A stretch of 64,000 nt of DNA from Xanthobacteraceae bacterium (lineage in GTDB: Bacteria > Pseudomonadota > Alphaproteobacteria > Rhizobiales > Xanthobacteraceae): assembly GCA_029239875.1 (NCBI GenBank), contig JARBUD010000001.1, forward strand, positions 62,001 to 126,000, written 5' to 3'. Each line of letters opens with the position of its first letter. The first letter of the stretch is position 1. This document shows, in pieces, positions 52,376 through 61,378 of this stretch. Position numbers and translations under genes: made by a program. The notes below the pieces were generated by a model. It had not been told where the DNA came from, made no database searches, and was given only the letters and a program-made list of their open reading frames with translations.

Positions 52376-53797
52376 ATGGACGCGGTCGATCTCGCCCGGC
52401 TCCAGTTCGCCTTCACCATCGGCTTCCACATCTTGTGGCCGACCTTCACCATCGGCATCGCCTGGTTCATCACCATCCTCAGCGCCATGTGGTGGCGCAC
52501 CGGCAGGACGATCTATCGCGACCTGATGCGGTTCTGGCTGAAGATCTTCGCCCTCGGCTTCGGCATGGGCGTGATCACCGGCATCGTGCTCAGCTACGAG
52601 ATCGGCACCAACTGGGCGGGCTATTCGCGCTCGGTCGCCAACGTGCTCGGGCCGATGTTCATGTACGAGACGCTGACCGCCTTCTTCCTAGAGGCCGGCT
52701 TCATCGGCATCATGCTGTTCGGCGAGGGGCGCGTGTCCAAGGGCGCGCATTTCTTCGCCTGCCTGATGGTCTCCGTCGGCGCCATGTTCAGCGCCACCTG
52801 GATCATCGCCGCCAACAGCTGGATGCAGACGCCGGCCGGTGCGGTGGCGGATGCCGACGGCATCTTCCACGTCGTCGACTGGTGGCAGGCGATCTTCACC
52901 GCCTCCTTCCCCTATCGCCTCGCCCATATGGTGTGCGCGAGCTTCCTCACCGGCTCCTTCGTGGTGGCCGGCGTCTCGGCCTTCCACATGTGGCGCGGGC
53001 AGCACCTGGCGGCGAGCCGCAAGGCGTTCTCCATGGCGATGTGGCTGGCGCTGGTGCTGGCGCCGACGCAGGCCTTCATCGGCGACCTGCACGGGCGCAA
53101 CACGCTGGTGCATCAGCCGACCAAGCTCGCGGCGATGGAAGGGCTGTGGGACACCACCAAGGGCCCGGCGATGACCGTGATCGCCTGGCCGGACCAGGAC
53201 GAGCAGCGCAACCTCTACGCCGTCGAGATCCCGCATCTCGCCAGCCTCTACCTTACCCATAGCTGGGACGGCGAGGTGCAGGGCCTCAAGGCGGTGCCGC
53301 CCGCCGACCAGCCCAACGTGCCGGTGGTGTTCTTTGCCTTCCGCATCATGGTCGGCATCGCCATGATCCTGCTGGCGACCGCGATCACGGGCTTCGTGCT
53401 CCGGCTGCGGGGACGGCTCTTCGAGACGCGCTGGTTCCAGCTCCTCGCCATGGCGGTGACGCCGCTCGGCTTCATCGCCGTGCTCGCGGGCTGGACCACC
53501 ACCGAGGCCGGGCGCCAGCCCTGGGTCATCTACGGCCATCTGCGCACGGCCGATGCCGTGGCGCCGGTGACGGCGGGCGCGGTGACGACGAGCCTCATCA
53601 TCTTCTTCGTCGTCTACAACGTGCTGATGCTCGCCTTCATCTGGTTCGCCGGCCGCGTCGCCCTGAAGGGCCCGGCCGACACCTCGCCGCCGGCGCTGGA
53701 GCATCCCGGCATCGACCGCACCAATGCGGGCCTGTTCGACAGCGACACCTCCGCGCCGGCCATTGGCGGCGCCCAGCAGGCGGGAGCCACGTCATGA
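52376..53797 (+). CDS. cydA: Cytochrome bd-type ubiquinol oxidase subunit I
   Basis: A 473-residue multi-pass membrane protein with nine or so hydrophobic segments. Haem ligands are indicated by FHILWPTFTIG (His) and YRLAHMVCASF (His), and the quinol region by HQPTKLAAMEGLWDTTKGP. GWTTTEAGRQPWVIYGHLRT is the conserved block of the family. The loop between helices VI and VII is short, so it resembles cyanide-insensitive (CioA-like) oxidases. It starts directly after the oxidoreductase stop and overlaps cydB by four bases. Confidence 0.94.
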   Translation: MDAVDLARLQFAFTIGFHILWPTFTIGIAWFITILSAMWWRTGRTIYRDLMRFWLKIFALGFGMGVITGIVLSYEIGTNWAGYSRSVANVLGPMFMYETLTAFFLEAGFIGIMLFGEGRVSKGAHFFACLMVSVGAMFSATWIIAANSWMQTPAGAVADADGIFHVVDWWQAIFTASFPYRLAHMVCASFLTGSFVVAGVSAFHMWRGQHLAASRKAFSMAMWLALVLAPTQAFIGDLHGRNTLVHQPTKLAAMEGLWDTTKGPAMTVIAWPDQDEQRNLYAVEIPHLASLYLTHSWDGEVQGLKAVPPADQPNVPVVFFAFRIMVGIAMILLATAITGFVLRLRGRLFETRWFQLLAMAVTPLGFIAVLAGWTTTEAGRQPWVIYGHLRTADAVAPVTAGAVTTSLIIFFVVYNVLMLAFIWFAGRVALKGPADTSPPALEHPGIDRTNAGLFDSDTSAPAIGGAQQAGATS

Positions 53798-54837
53798 CCG
53801 AGCTCATGCAGGCGGAATATGTTCCGCTCTATTTCGGCGCGCTCGCCGCCTTCTGCGTCACCGTCTACGTGCTCGCTGACGGCCTCGACCTCGGGGTCGG
53901 CATCATCTTCCTCGTCGCCCCGCGCGATCAGGACCGCGACCTGATGATGGCTTCCATCGAGCCGGTCTGGGACGGCAACGAGACCTGGCTGGTGATGGGC
54001 GGCACGCTGCTCATCGCCGCCTTCCCGGCCGGCTACTACATATTGCTTCCGGCCTTCTACCTGCCGATCATGTTCATGCTGTTCGCGCTGATCTTCCGCG
54101 GCGTCGCCTTCGGATTCAGGCTTCAGGCGACGCAGTTCCGCCTCGTCTGGGACATCGCCTTCTCCGCCGGATCGATCCTCGCGACCTTCTGCCAGGGGCT
54201 CATCCTCGGCGGCCTGATCAGCGGCGTGCCGGTAGAGAACGGGATGTTCTCCGGCGGGCCGTTCAGCTTCCTCAGCATCCTCGGCATACTGTGCGGCGTC
54301 GGCCTCGTCGGCGGCTACGCGCTGCTCGGCGCCGGCTGGCTGATCTGGAAGACCGACGGCGCGACGCAGGTCTTCGCCCGCGAGATCGCCCATGCGGCGC
54401 TGATCCTCACCGGCGCCATGATGGCGCTGGTCAGCGTGTGGAGTGCGCTCACCGTTCCCGAAGTCGCCGCGCGCTGGTTCGCCTGGCCGAACCTACTGTT
54501 CCTCGCCCCCGTGCCGCTGGTGACGCTCGCCGTCATCCTCTCCGCCTGGCGCGGCATCTGGGGCAGGGCCGAGGCGCGCACCTTCATCCTCGGCATCGCG
54601 CTGTTCGCGCTCGGCCTGATCGGTCTGGTGGTCAGCCTCTGGCCCTATGTCGTGCCGCGCCACGTCACCGTGTGGGACGGCACCTCCGACCCGCAGTCGC
54701 TGGCCTTCATCGCCGTCGGGCTGGTGATCATCCTGCCCATCGTCCTCGCCTACCAGACGCACGCCTACTGGGTGTTCCGCGGCAAGACCGTGCATCTCGA
54801 CGGCGGCTATGGCGGGGGAGGCAGCGGCGGGCACTGA
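53794..54837 (+). CDS. cydB: Cytochrome bd-type ubiquinol oxidase subunit II
   Basis: A 347-residue membrane partner of CydA, with the family blocks LADGLDLGVGIIFLVAPRD, VWDGNETWLVMGGTLLIAAFP, FYLPIMFMLFALIFRGVAF with GFR, and a C-terminal AYQTHAYWVFRGK. It completes a quinol oxidase that reduces oxygen at the inner membrane. The glycine-rich tail after GKTVHLDGG is unusual but short. ATGA overlap with cydA; a long GC hairpin terminates after 5 bases. No CydX-like small subunit directly follows. Confidence 0.94.
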   Translation: MTELMQAEYVPLYFGALAAFCVTVYVLADGLDLGVGIIFLVAPRDQDRDLMMASIEPVWDGNETWLVMGGTLLIAAFPAGYYILLPAFYLPIMFMLFALIFRGVAFGFRLQATQFRLVWDIAFSAGSILATFCQGLILGGLISGVPVENGMFSGGPFSFLSILGILCGVGLVGGYALLGAGWLIWKTDGATQVFAREIAHAALILTGAMMALVSVWSALTVPEVAARWFAWPNLLFLAPVPLVTLAVILSAWRGIWGRAEARTFILGIALFALGLIGLVVSLWPYVVPRHVTVWDGTSDPQSLAFIAVGLVIILPIVLAYQTHAYWVFRGKTVHLDGGYGGGGSGGH

Positions 54838-54842
54838 AAGCA

Positions 54843-54873
54843 CGGGCCCGGCGCCCCCGCGCGGCCGGGCCCG
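54843..54873 (+). terminator. Terminator hairpin of the oxdC-oxidoreductase-cydAB run
   Basis: CGGGCCCGGC and GCCGGGCCCG pair perfectly over 10 bp around an 11-base loop, five bases after cydB. The following GTCCTATACC is only slightly T-rich. Confidence 0.7.
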
Positions 54874-55025
54874 GTCCTATACCAGAGTATAGACCGCGCA
54901 TACGCATGAGACCGTGCGGCAGAGACTCGGCCGTAATAGAGTAATTGTGGGATGAACAGTCGAACCGGTGCGAAAGACGAGAGGCCCTTGCCGCTTCGTC
55001 CTTCGCACAGCAGCGGGAGCAGGGG

Positions 55026-55214
55026 ATGCCTCTCACCATCGCCGTCGTGAATCTGCTCGCAGGGCTCCTGCTGCTGACGGTCGGCGGCACGCTGATCGCC
55101 AATGTCTCGACGCCGCGCCGATGGGTTCTGGTGGCTTTCGTCGCCGTCGACGCGTGCCTCATCAGCAGCAGCCTGTTCCTGCTGCCCTTCGCCCTGCAGC
55201 TCGGCGGCAGTTGA
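55026..55214 (+). CDS. Small two-helix membrane protein, unknown
   Basis: A 62-residue very hydrophobic product: helix 1 LTIAVVNLLAGLLLLTVGGT, a turn with STPRRW, helix 2 VLVAFVAVDACLISSSLFLL. The ATG at 55026 is preceded by GGAGCAGGGG; a longer frame from 54945 adds poorly coding residues. No family is recognised. It lies in the 590-base gap after cydAB and the terminator, so a role as an extra oxidase subunit is possible only by proximity. Confidence 0.5.
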   Translation: MPLTIAVVNLLAGLLLLTVGGTLIANVSTPRRWVLVAFVAVDACLISSSLFLLPFALQLGGS

Positions 55215-55427
55215 CCCGTGCGGGAGCGCCGCGGCCCTTGGCCTGCGGCGTCCCACAAGTGACGCACAACGCGGTTAAGAGCACGGAGCGGACCGCAGAA
55301 GCCTTTCGAGCCTTCCACTTCGGGCCCAGCATGCCGAGCGTCGAGGCGATCGACGCACTCCGACGGCATGGGGCGGCCCGCACTTCCCAGCGCCTACGCC
55401 AATTCCGACAGCAAAAGGATCAGTACA

Positions 55428-56264
55428 ATGGGCTACGTCACCACCAAGGACGGCGTTGAGATCTTCTACAAGGACTGGGGCCCGAAGGACGCCCAGCCGA
55501 TCTTCTTCCATCACGGCTGGCCGCTGAGCTCGGACGACTGGGATGCCCAGATGCTGTACTTCCTCGGCAAGGGCTTCCGCGTCGTCGCCAGCGACCGCCG
55601 CGGCCATGGCCGCTCGGCCCAGGTGAGCGAGGGCCATGACATGGACCACTACGCCGCCGACGCCAGCGCGGTGGTGGAGCATCTCGACCTGCGCAACGCC
55701 GTCCATATCGGCCACTCGACCGGCGGCGGCCAGGTCGCCCGCTACGTCGCCAAGTTCGGCGAGCCGCAGGGCCGCGTCGCCAAGGCGGTGCTGGTCTCCG
55801 CCGTGCCGCCGCTGATGCTGAAGACCGAGGCCAACCCGGAAGGCCTTCCGCTCGAAGTATTCGACGGCTTCCGCGCCGCGCTCGCCGCCAACCGCGCGCA
55901 GTTCTTCATCGATGTGCCCGCCGGGCCGTTCTACGGCTTCAACCGTCCGGGCGCCAAGGTCATACAGGGCGCGATCGACAATTGGTGGCGCCAGGGCATG
56001 ATCGGCAGCGCCAAGGCGCATTACGAGGGCATCAAGGCCTTCTCCGAGACCGACCAGACCGAGGACCTGAAGGCGATCTCCGTGCCGACGCTGGTCATGC
56101 ACGGCGACGACGACCAGATCGTGCCGATCGCGGCCGCGGCCCACAAGTCGATCAAGCTGCTGAAGAACGGCACGCTGAAGATCTATCCGGGCTTCCCGCA
56201 CGGCATGCTCACCACCCATGCCGACGTGCTGAACCCGGACCTGCTCGCCTTCATCAAGGGCTGA
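55428..56264 (+). CDS. Alpha/beta hydrolase, non-haem chloroperoxidase type
   Basis: A 278-residue single-domain hydrolase. The oxyanion region is [17 protein letters not shown], the nucleophile elbow [16 protein letters not shown], the Asp in [13 protein letters not shown] and the His in [14 protein letters not shown]. This is the arrangement of cofactor-free chloroperoxidases and related esterases; the physiological substrate is unknown. ATG 55428 ([19 protein letters not shown]) is the family start. The gene stands alone with its own terminator. Confidence 0.93.
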   Translation: MGYVTTKDGVEIFYKDWGPKDAQPIFFHHGWPLSSDDWDAQMLYFLGKGFRVVASDRRGHGRSAQVSEGHDMDHYAADASAVVEHLDLRNAVHIGHSTGGGQVARYVAKFGEPQGRVAKAVLVSAVPPLMLKTEANPEGLPLEVFDGFRAALAANRAQFFIDVPAGPFYGFNRPGAKVIQGAIDNWWRQGMIGSAKAHYEGIKAFSETDQTEDLKAISVPTLVMHGDDDQIVPIAAAAHKSIKLLKNGTLKIYPGFPHGMLTTHADVLNPDLLAFIKG

Positions 56265-56284
56265 GCCGGCAAGCATCGAGAATG

Positions 56285-56320
56285 CGGCCGCCCCCTCGCC
56301 GGGGCGGCCGTTGCTTTTCT
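56285..56320 (+). terminator. Rho-independent terminator after the hydrolase
   Basis: CGGCCGCCCC and GGGGCGGCCG form a 10-bp stem with a 6-base loop followed by TTGCTTTTCT, 20 bases after the hydrolase stop. Its end touches the stop codon of the convergent transporter gene. Confidence 0.85.
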
Positions 56321-57263
56321 AGAACGGCGACAGCAGGGCGATGGCCACCGCCATCGTCACGGCGCTGAACACGGTGCTGGCGATGACCATGGAGCCGGCA
56401 GTGGCCGAATCCAGCCGATAGCTCACCGCGAACAGGATGCCGAAGAAACCCGACGGCACCGCGGCGAGCAGGACCGCCACCTTCGCGGTCTCGATCGGTA
56501 CCGGCAGGGTGAACACCACAGCAGCGGTAAGCAGCGGGCGCACGATGTCGCCGACGGCAGTGGCGCCGATCACCTTCCAGTCCGGCCGGAACGCCTGCGC
56601 CGACAATATCAGCCCGGTGAGGAACAGCGCCACGCCGGCGGAAGCATCCCCGATCAGTTGCAGACATGCGTCCGCGACCCGGCCGAGCTCGATCTCCGAC
56701 AGCGACAGCGCGATGCCGAGCGCCGGCGCCAGCACGATCGGCTTCAGCAGCGCGCGCCCCAGCGCCCGCAGGATCAGTGCCGAGGACGAACCGGCGGCGC
56801 CCTGCTTCGCCGTGCTCATCTCCACCAGCACCAGCGTAAGCGGGCTGACGATCAGCGAACCGGCCGCCAGCCCGATGGCGACGGGCACCGTTCCCGACGG
56901 CCCGAGCACCGCCGCGGTGATCGGCAGGCCGACGCCGGCGAGGTTGGGGAAGGCGATGGTCAGGGCCTGCAGCGAGGCATCCGCCGCGCCGCCCCTGATC
57001 CGCGCGAAGGCGTACCAGCCGAGATAGACCGCCAGCATGATGCCGGCGAGGATGGCGAAGAGCGGCGCCTGCGCCAGCGTCTCGTCGCGCGGGGCCGAGG
57101 CGGTGGCGACGAAGATGGACGCCGGCAGTGCGAAGTCCATCACCAGCGCATTGAGGCCGTCCACATGGCGGTTGTCGACGACGCCGAACCGCCCGGCGCC
57201 GTAGCCCAGCGCCATGACGAAGAACACGGGCGCCAGCGCCAGGAGGATGGCCTGGATCATCAT
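56319..57263 (-). CDS. AEC-family transporter (auxin efflux carrier / malonate permease-like)
   Basis: A 314-residue inner-membrane protein with about ten hydrophobic segments, beginning MMIQAILLALAPVFFVMALG and ending AVTMAVAIALLSPF. LNALVMDFALPASIFVATAS and TIAFPNLAGVGLPITAAVLG are typical family blocks in the two inverted halves. Members export or import organic acids such as malonate or malate; the cargo is unknown. Its start is one base after the stop of the small upstream gene, so they are translated together. Confidence 0.9.
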   Translation of the reverse strand: MMIQAILLALAPVFFVMALGYGAGRFGVVDNRHVDGLNALVMDFALPASIFVATASAPRDETLAQAPLFAILAGIMLAVYLGWYAFARIRGGAADASLQALTIAFPNLAGVGLPITAAVLGPSGTVPVAIGLAAGSLIVSPLTLVLVEMSTAKQGAAGSSSALILRALGRALLKPIVLAPALGIALSLSEIELGRVADACLQLIGDASAGVALFLTGLILSAQAFRPDWKVIGATAVGDIVRPLLTAAVVFTLPVPIETAKVAVLLAAVPSGFFGILFAVSYRLDSATAGSMVIASTVFSAVTMAVAIALLSPF

Positions 57264-57264
57264 T

Positions 57265-57645
57265 CTATGGACTGTCCGTCGCGGCGCCCGCCGGCGTTTC
57301 GCGCGGGCCGGGCTCGCCGAGCACGCGCCACAGCCGCCGGGCGTTGTCGGCGATGTGCCGGGACGAGAGGGCGAGATCGGAATCGGCGGGCGCGGCACCA
57401 TCCGCCTGCCGGCGGACCACCTCGGCATGCAGCAGGATGGCGGTGATGGCGTTGACGATCTGCAGCCGGGGCTGCCCGCCTCCGGGGCCGCCATTCGAAT
57501 GGCCGGCCGGCCCGCCGGCGCCGTTCTCGGCGGCGCGCTGCGCCTTCGCCTTGCCGCCGGCGGCACGGCCCTTTCGCGGCGGGCGGCGGGCCTTGCCGGT
57601 GCGGCCGGCGGACCCCTCGCCATCGGCGGATGCTGCGATCACCAT
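57265..57645 (-). CDS. Unknown protein coupled to the AEC transporter
   Basis: A 126-residue protein with a basic, low-complexity first half rich in Lys, Arg, Gly and Ala, then a conserved-looking helical half: QIVNAITAILLHAEVVRRQA and LALSSRHIADNARRLWRVLG. The second half loosely resembles the dimerisation helices of sensor kinases (L-HAE--RR with a paired helix), but no phospho-accepting His or ATPase domain can be assigned. GGAGG lies 5 bases before the ATG, and its stop is one base from the transporter start, so it is a real gene. Confidence 0.65.
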   Translation of the reverse strand: MVIAASADGEGSAGRTGKARRPPRKGRAAGGKAKAQRAAENGAGGPAGHSNGGPGGGQPRLQIVNAITAILLHAEVVRRQADGAAPADSDLALSSRHIADNARRLWRVLGEPGPRETPAGAATDSP

Positions 57646-58086
57646 CTCGACCTCCGATGCATCCCTCAGCGGGCACCGGGAGCATACGCAAATGCTGTTC
57701 GTTTGTATGCAAATTATTGCAAAGGGTCTTCACACCACTGCGACCGAAGGAATTTCCGCATGGTCACAGTGCAGCGGAATCCGCCCATTGTTTCCCTGCG
57801 CGGCGGCGCTGTCTCCCATACCGAGGTTTAGGGCCGCATAAACGACCACGCATACTTTGAAAACCTATCCGCCATCGCAGATCCAAGTATTTTTGCAAAA
57901 GTATTATCGAAAATTACCTCGCCATCGATGTCGCGCCTTCGCCCAACGGAGTGCCCTGGCTCCGCAACCCGGATGGACCCCGGTGGTGCTTGTCGGGGAA
58001 CCGAAAGTGACTTGCTTCGGCCGCCGGGTTCCGGGATCGTCGGCCGGCTGGGCCTGTCGACCATTGCCGGATTGAGGAGACGCAGC
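57646..58086. other. AT-richer intergenic region between divergent genes
   Basis: These 441 bases have no supported gene. Two patches are far below the surrounding GC: around 57690-57725 (TTCGTTTGTATGCAAATTATT) and 57850-57915 (with GTATTTTTGCAAAAGTATTA). The first is well placed to be the promoter of the leftward pair and the second of the DUF3775 gene. TTTGCAAA and TGCAAATTATTGCA are short palindromes that could bind a regulator. Confidence 0.45.
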
Positions 58087-58536
58087 ATGGCGAAACCGCC
58101 AGGGAACGACGAGGGGACGGATGACGCCTCCCCGCTGACCATCTCGCCGGAGAAGGTCTGCTTCATCATCATCAAGGCGAAGGAATTCGACGCCAAGGAC
58201 GAGCTGACTGAGCCCGATCCCGGTTCCAACCCGACCGACGACAACGACATAGCGGTGCTGGAGGATCACGGCGACGACCCGGTCGTCGAAGAGCTGACCG
58301 GCTTCATCGACGCGCTGTCGGAAGACGAGCAGATCGACCTCGTGGCGCTGGCCTGGCTCGGGCGCGACGATTACGACGCCGGCGACTGGGAGAGCGTGCG
58401 CGAGGAGGCGGCGGGCGAACACAATGACCGCACCGCCGCCTATCTGCTCGGTATGCCGCTGATCGGCGACTTCCTCGAAGAGGGCCTGTCGCTGCTCGGC
58501 TATTCCTGCGAGGAATTCGAGACCGGCCGGCTCTGA
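58087..58536 (+). CDS. DUF3775 family protein
   Basis: A 149-residue acidic protein. The family signature starts at about residue 20: ISPEKVCFIIIKAKEFDAKD, then SNPTDDNDIAVLEDHGDDPV, FIDALSEDEQIDLVALAWLG and TAAYLLGMPLIGDFLEEGLS. The family is found in alphaproteobacteria and has no known function. The ATG at 58087 follows GAGGAGA by 7 bases and excludes a non-conserved upstream extension. It is convergent with the cytochrome gene, leaving 13 bases between stops. Confidence 0.88.
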   Translation: MAKPPGNDEGTDDASPLTISPEKVCFIIIKAKEFDAKDELTEPDPGSNPTDDNDIAVLEDHGDDPVVEELTGFIDALSEDEQIDLVALAWLGRDDYDAGDWESVREEAAGEHNDRTAAYLLGMPLIGDFLEEGLSLLGYSCEEFETGRL

Positions 58537-58549
58537 TCGCCGGCGCAGT

Positions 58550-59218
58550 TCATTCCGGGCACTCGGCGCCGGTGTCGATCCAGGCGGCGACCAGCGCGCC
58601 GAATTCCCGCTGCGTGCCCGGCGCCGGCCGGCGCCCCTCCCCCGGATGCCACGCCCAGCCGACCAGATGGTCGGTGGCGAGGTGCTGGAGGATCTCCGCC
58701 ATCGTCCGGTCGCCGTTGCGGGCCGGGTCCTTTAGCTGCCGACAGATGCCGCCGAGCGTCAGCCCCTGCCAGCTCATGCTGGCCGGGGCCAGCAGCCACG
58801 GCGTGGCGCCGGGAATCGAACGCAGCCGGCTGCCGGCAAGCGGCGTGTTCTCGCTGCGATGGCAGGAGGTGCAGACGACACCCCGCTCGCCGATGCCGGA
58901 GGCCCCGGCATCGATGAAGGGCACATGGGTGTGCATGTCGTCGCCCTGCGTCGGGGTGCGGTTGGCCGGATGGCAGTTCATGCAGCGCGGATCGGTGATG
59001 ACCTTCGCCGCCTCGGTGAACAGCGCCCGCGAGCGCGCCCCGGTCTCCGCGATCGACGAGAATTCCGCGACGCTCTTGAGCGGGCGCGTGACGGCGGCTT
59101 GAGGGGCCGTGGGATCGGCGGCTCCCACGCCGAGGCCGAGCAGGATGGTGCCGGCCACCACCGTGCCCGTCGCCATGGAGACGACCACCACTTCGATGAG
59201 ACGGTTGAGGAACGACAT
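58550..59218 (-). CDS. Membrane-anchored dihaem c-type cytochrome, partner of the molybdenum hydroxylase
   Basis: A 222-residue protein with an N-terminal membrane anchor (IEVVVVSMATGTVVAGTILL) and two CxxCH haem sites, CMNCH in ITDPRCMNCHPANRTPTQGD and CTSCH in GVVCTSCHRSENTPLAG. It should take electrons from the 2Fe-2S subunit encoded two genes upstream and pass them to the respiratory chain at the periplasmic face. It begins two bases after the end of the molybdopterin subunit gene. Its maturation would depend on the Ccm system. Confidence 0.9.
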   Translation of the reverse strand: MSFLNRLIEVVVVSMATGTVVAGTILLGLGVGAADPTAPQAAVTRPLKSVAEFSSIAETGARSRALFTEAAKVITDPRCMNCHPANRTPTQGDDMHTHVPFIDAGASGIGERGVVCTSCHRSENTPLAGSRLRSIPGATPWLLAPASMSWQGLTLGGICRQLKDPARNGDRTMAEILQHLATDHLVGWAWHPGEGRRPAPGTQREFGALVAAWIDTGAECPE

Positions 59219-59220
59219 GG

Positions 59221-61377
59221 TCAGGTCCTCTTCAGCTGGGAGGTGTCGAGCGGCAGCGCGCGCAGGCGCTTGCCGGTGGCGGCGAAGATCGCGTTCATCA
59301 GCGCCGGCGCCACGCCGGGCGTGCCGAGCTCGCCGACGCCGCCGGGGGATTCGGTGCTGTCGACGATGTGCACCTCGATAGGCGGGCACTCATTGATGCG
59401 CAGCACCGGCGCGTCGTCGAAATTGCCCTCGACGATGGCGCCGTTCTCCATGGTCAGCCGGCCATAAAGCGCGGCGCTGAGGCCGTAGACCACGCCGCTT
59501 TCGATCTGCTGGCGCAGCACGCTGGGGTTCACCACCTGCCCGCAATCGACGGCGCAGACGATGCGCTCGACGGTGAGCCTGCCGTCGCCGCCGACATGCA
59601 CCTGCGCCACCATGGCCGAGAAGCTGCCGAAATCCGGCATCAGCGCGATGCCGCGCCCGCGATCCGGTCCCAGCGGCGTGCCCCAGCCCGCGCGTTCGGC
59701 CGCGAGGTCGAGCACGCCGCGCAGCCGTGGATTGTTGGTGAGCAGGGCGCGGCGATAGGCGACCGGATCGCGGCCGGCGAGATGCGCCGCCTCGTCGATG
59801 CCGCCCTCGATGGCCGGCGCGTTGCGGGTCGGGCCGACGCCGCGCCAATTGCCGGTGAGCATGCCCTGCGGCGCCTCGTGGCGGACGAACTCGACGCGCT
59901 TGTTCGGTATGTCATAGGGGCTTTCGGCCCCGCCGGTCTGGTCGAGGTCGATGCCGTCCTTGAACAGCAGCGGCAGGAAGCGCGCCATCACCGCCGGGCC
60001 GACCACGCGGTGGCGCCAGGAGACCGGCATGCCATCCGGCCCGAGCCTGAGGCTCAGCCGGCTGAGGTTGAGGTAGCGGTAGCTGTCGTGGCGGATGTCC
60101 TCCTCGCGGCTCCACACCACCTGCACCGGCCCGTCGACCTGCTGGGCGACGCGCACGGCCATGGTGACGCCGTCATAGTCGAGCCGCCGGCCGAAGCCGC
60201 CGCCGAGGAGCTGGTTGTGCACCGTCACCTTCTCGAGCGGCAGGCCGGTGACCGCGGCGGCGCCCTGCCGGGCACGCGCGACCACCTGCGTGCCGACCCA
60301 GACCTCGCAGGAATCGGCGCGCACATGCACGGTGCAGTTCATCGGCTCCATCGCCGAATGGGCGAGGATCGGCATGCGGTAGACCACCTCGATGCCGGGG
60401 CCGCCGGCCGCTTCCGCCGCGGCGACATCGCCATGGTCGAGGGCCACCAGCGCCTCGCCGTCCATGGCGGTTTCGATGCGGCGCTCCAGCTCGGCGGTGT
60501 CGAGCCCGCCATTGGGCCCGGCATCCCAGGTGAGATGCAGCGCGGCGAGCCCCTTGCGGGCGGCGCCGGTATGGTCGGCGACCACGGCGACGGCGTCGCT
60601 CAGCTTCACCACCTGCCGCACGCCGCTGATCTTGAGCGCCTCAGTGTCGTCGACCGTCTTCAGCGTGCCGCCGAAGCTCGGGCTGAGCATCACCGCGGCG
60701 AACTTCACGCCCTCGGGCCGGGCATCGAGCCCGAACTTCGCCGTGCCGTTCACCTTGGCCGGCGTGTCGATGCGCAGATGCGGCTTGCCGATCAGCCTGA
60801 ACTCGGAGGCCGGCTTCAGCTCGACCGTCTCGGGCACCGGCCCTTCCGCCGCCTTCGCGGCGAGCGCGCCATAGGCGAGGCGGCGACCGCTTGAGGGATG
60901 CAGCACCTGCCCGGCCTCGGCCCGGCAGGACAGGGGATCGACGCCCCATTCGCGCGCGGCGGCGGCGATCAGCATCACCCGCGCCGTAGCGCCGGCGCGC
61001 CGCATCGGCTCGTAGAAGCCGCGAATGGTGACCGAGCCGCCGGTGATCTGGTCGCGTAGCACGGGATGGCCGTAGACCGCCGGATCCGCCGGGGCGGCGA
61101 CCGCCTCGACCTGGTCGAGCGCAACCTCAAGCTCCTCGGCGATGAGGGTCGAGATGCCCATATAGACACCCTGCCCCATCTCCGCTGAGGGGATGACCAG
61201 CTGGATCTTGCCGGCCGCCGGGATTCGGATGAAGGGATTCAGCGCCGTGTTCTCGGCCGCGCCGGCCGGCTGGATCAGCCGCGGGCCGACCACCAGGCTA
61301 CCACCGGCGAGCACGGCGGAGATCAGGAAGGAGCGGCGGGAGAACTGGCCCGCCATGGCGGTTGCGAGGACGCCCAT
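59221..61377 (-). CDS. Xanthine dehydrogenase-family molybdopterin subunit (isoquinoline 1-oxidoreductase beta-like)
   Basis: A 718-residue molybdenum hydroxylase large subunit with a twin-arginine leader (FSRRSFLISAVLAGGSLVVG). Family blocks include SAEMGQGVYMGISTLIAEEL, the metal-site regions LLGGGFGRRLDYDGVTMAVR and GNWRGVGPTRNAPAIEGGID, IVCAVDCGQVVNPSVLRQQI and GVGELGTPGVAPALMNAIFA with the Glu of the active site. Members oxidise N-heterocycles or aldehydes in the periplasm; the substrate is unknown. ATG 61377 has GGGGAGGG 8 bases upstream. It follows the small subunit at once. Confidence 0.92.
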   Translation of the reverse strand: MGVLATAMAGQFSRRSFLISAVLAGGSLVVGPRLIQPAGAAENTALNPFIRIPAAGKIQLVIPSAEMGQGVYMGISTLIAEELEVALDQVEAVAAPADPAVYGHPVLRDQITGGSVTIRGFYEPMRRAGATARVMLIAAAAREWGVDPLSCRAEAGQVLHPSSGRRLAYGALAAKAAEGPVPETVELKPASEFRLIGKPHLRIDTPAKVNGTAKFGLDARPEGVKFAAVMLSPSFGGTLKTVDDTEALKISGVRQVVKLSDAVAVVADHTGAARKGLAALHLTWDAGPNGGLDTAELERRIETAMDGEALVALDHGDVAAAEAAGGPGIEVVYRMPILAHSAMEPMNCTVHVRADSCEVWVGTQVVARARQGAAAVTGLPLEKVTVHNQLLGGGFGRRLDYDGVTMAVRVAQQVDGPVQVVWSREEDIRHDSYRYLNLSRLSLRLGPDGMPVSWRHRVVGPAVMARFLPLLFKDGIDLDQTGGAESPYDIPNKRVEFVRHEAPQGMLTGNWRGVGPTRNAPAIEGGIDEAAHLAGRDPVAYRRALLTNNPRLRGVLDLAAERAGWGTPLGPDRGRGIALMPDFGSFSAMVAQVHVGGDGRLTVERIVCAVDCGQVVNPSVLRQQIESGVVYGLSAALYGRLTMENGAIVEGNFDDAPVLRINECPPIEVHIVDSTESPGGVGELGTPGVAPALMNAIFAATGKRLRALPLDTSQLKRT

Positions 61378-61378
61378 C

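Noticed and set aside
57857-58075. 72-codon plus-strand frame in the AT-rich gap
   Set aside because: No ribosome binding site or family, and it overlaps the region expected to hold the promoter of the DUF3775 gene.
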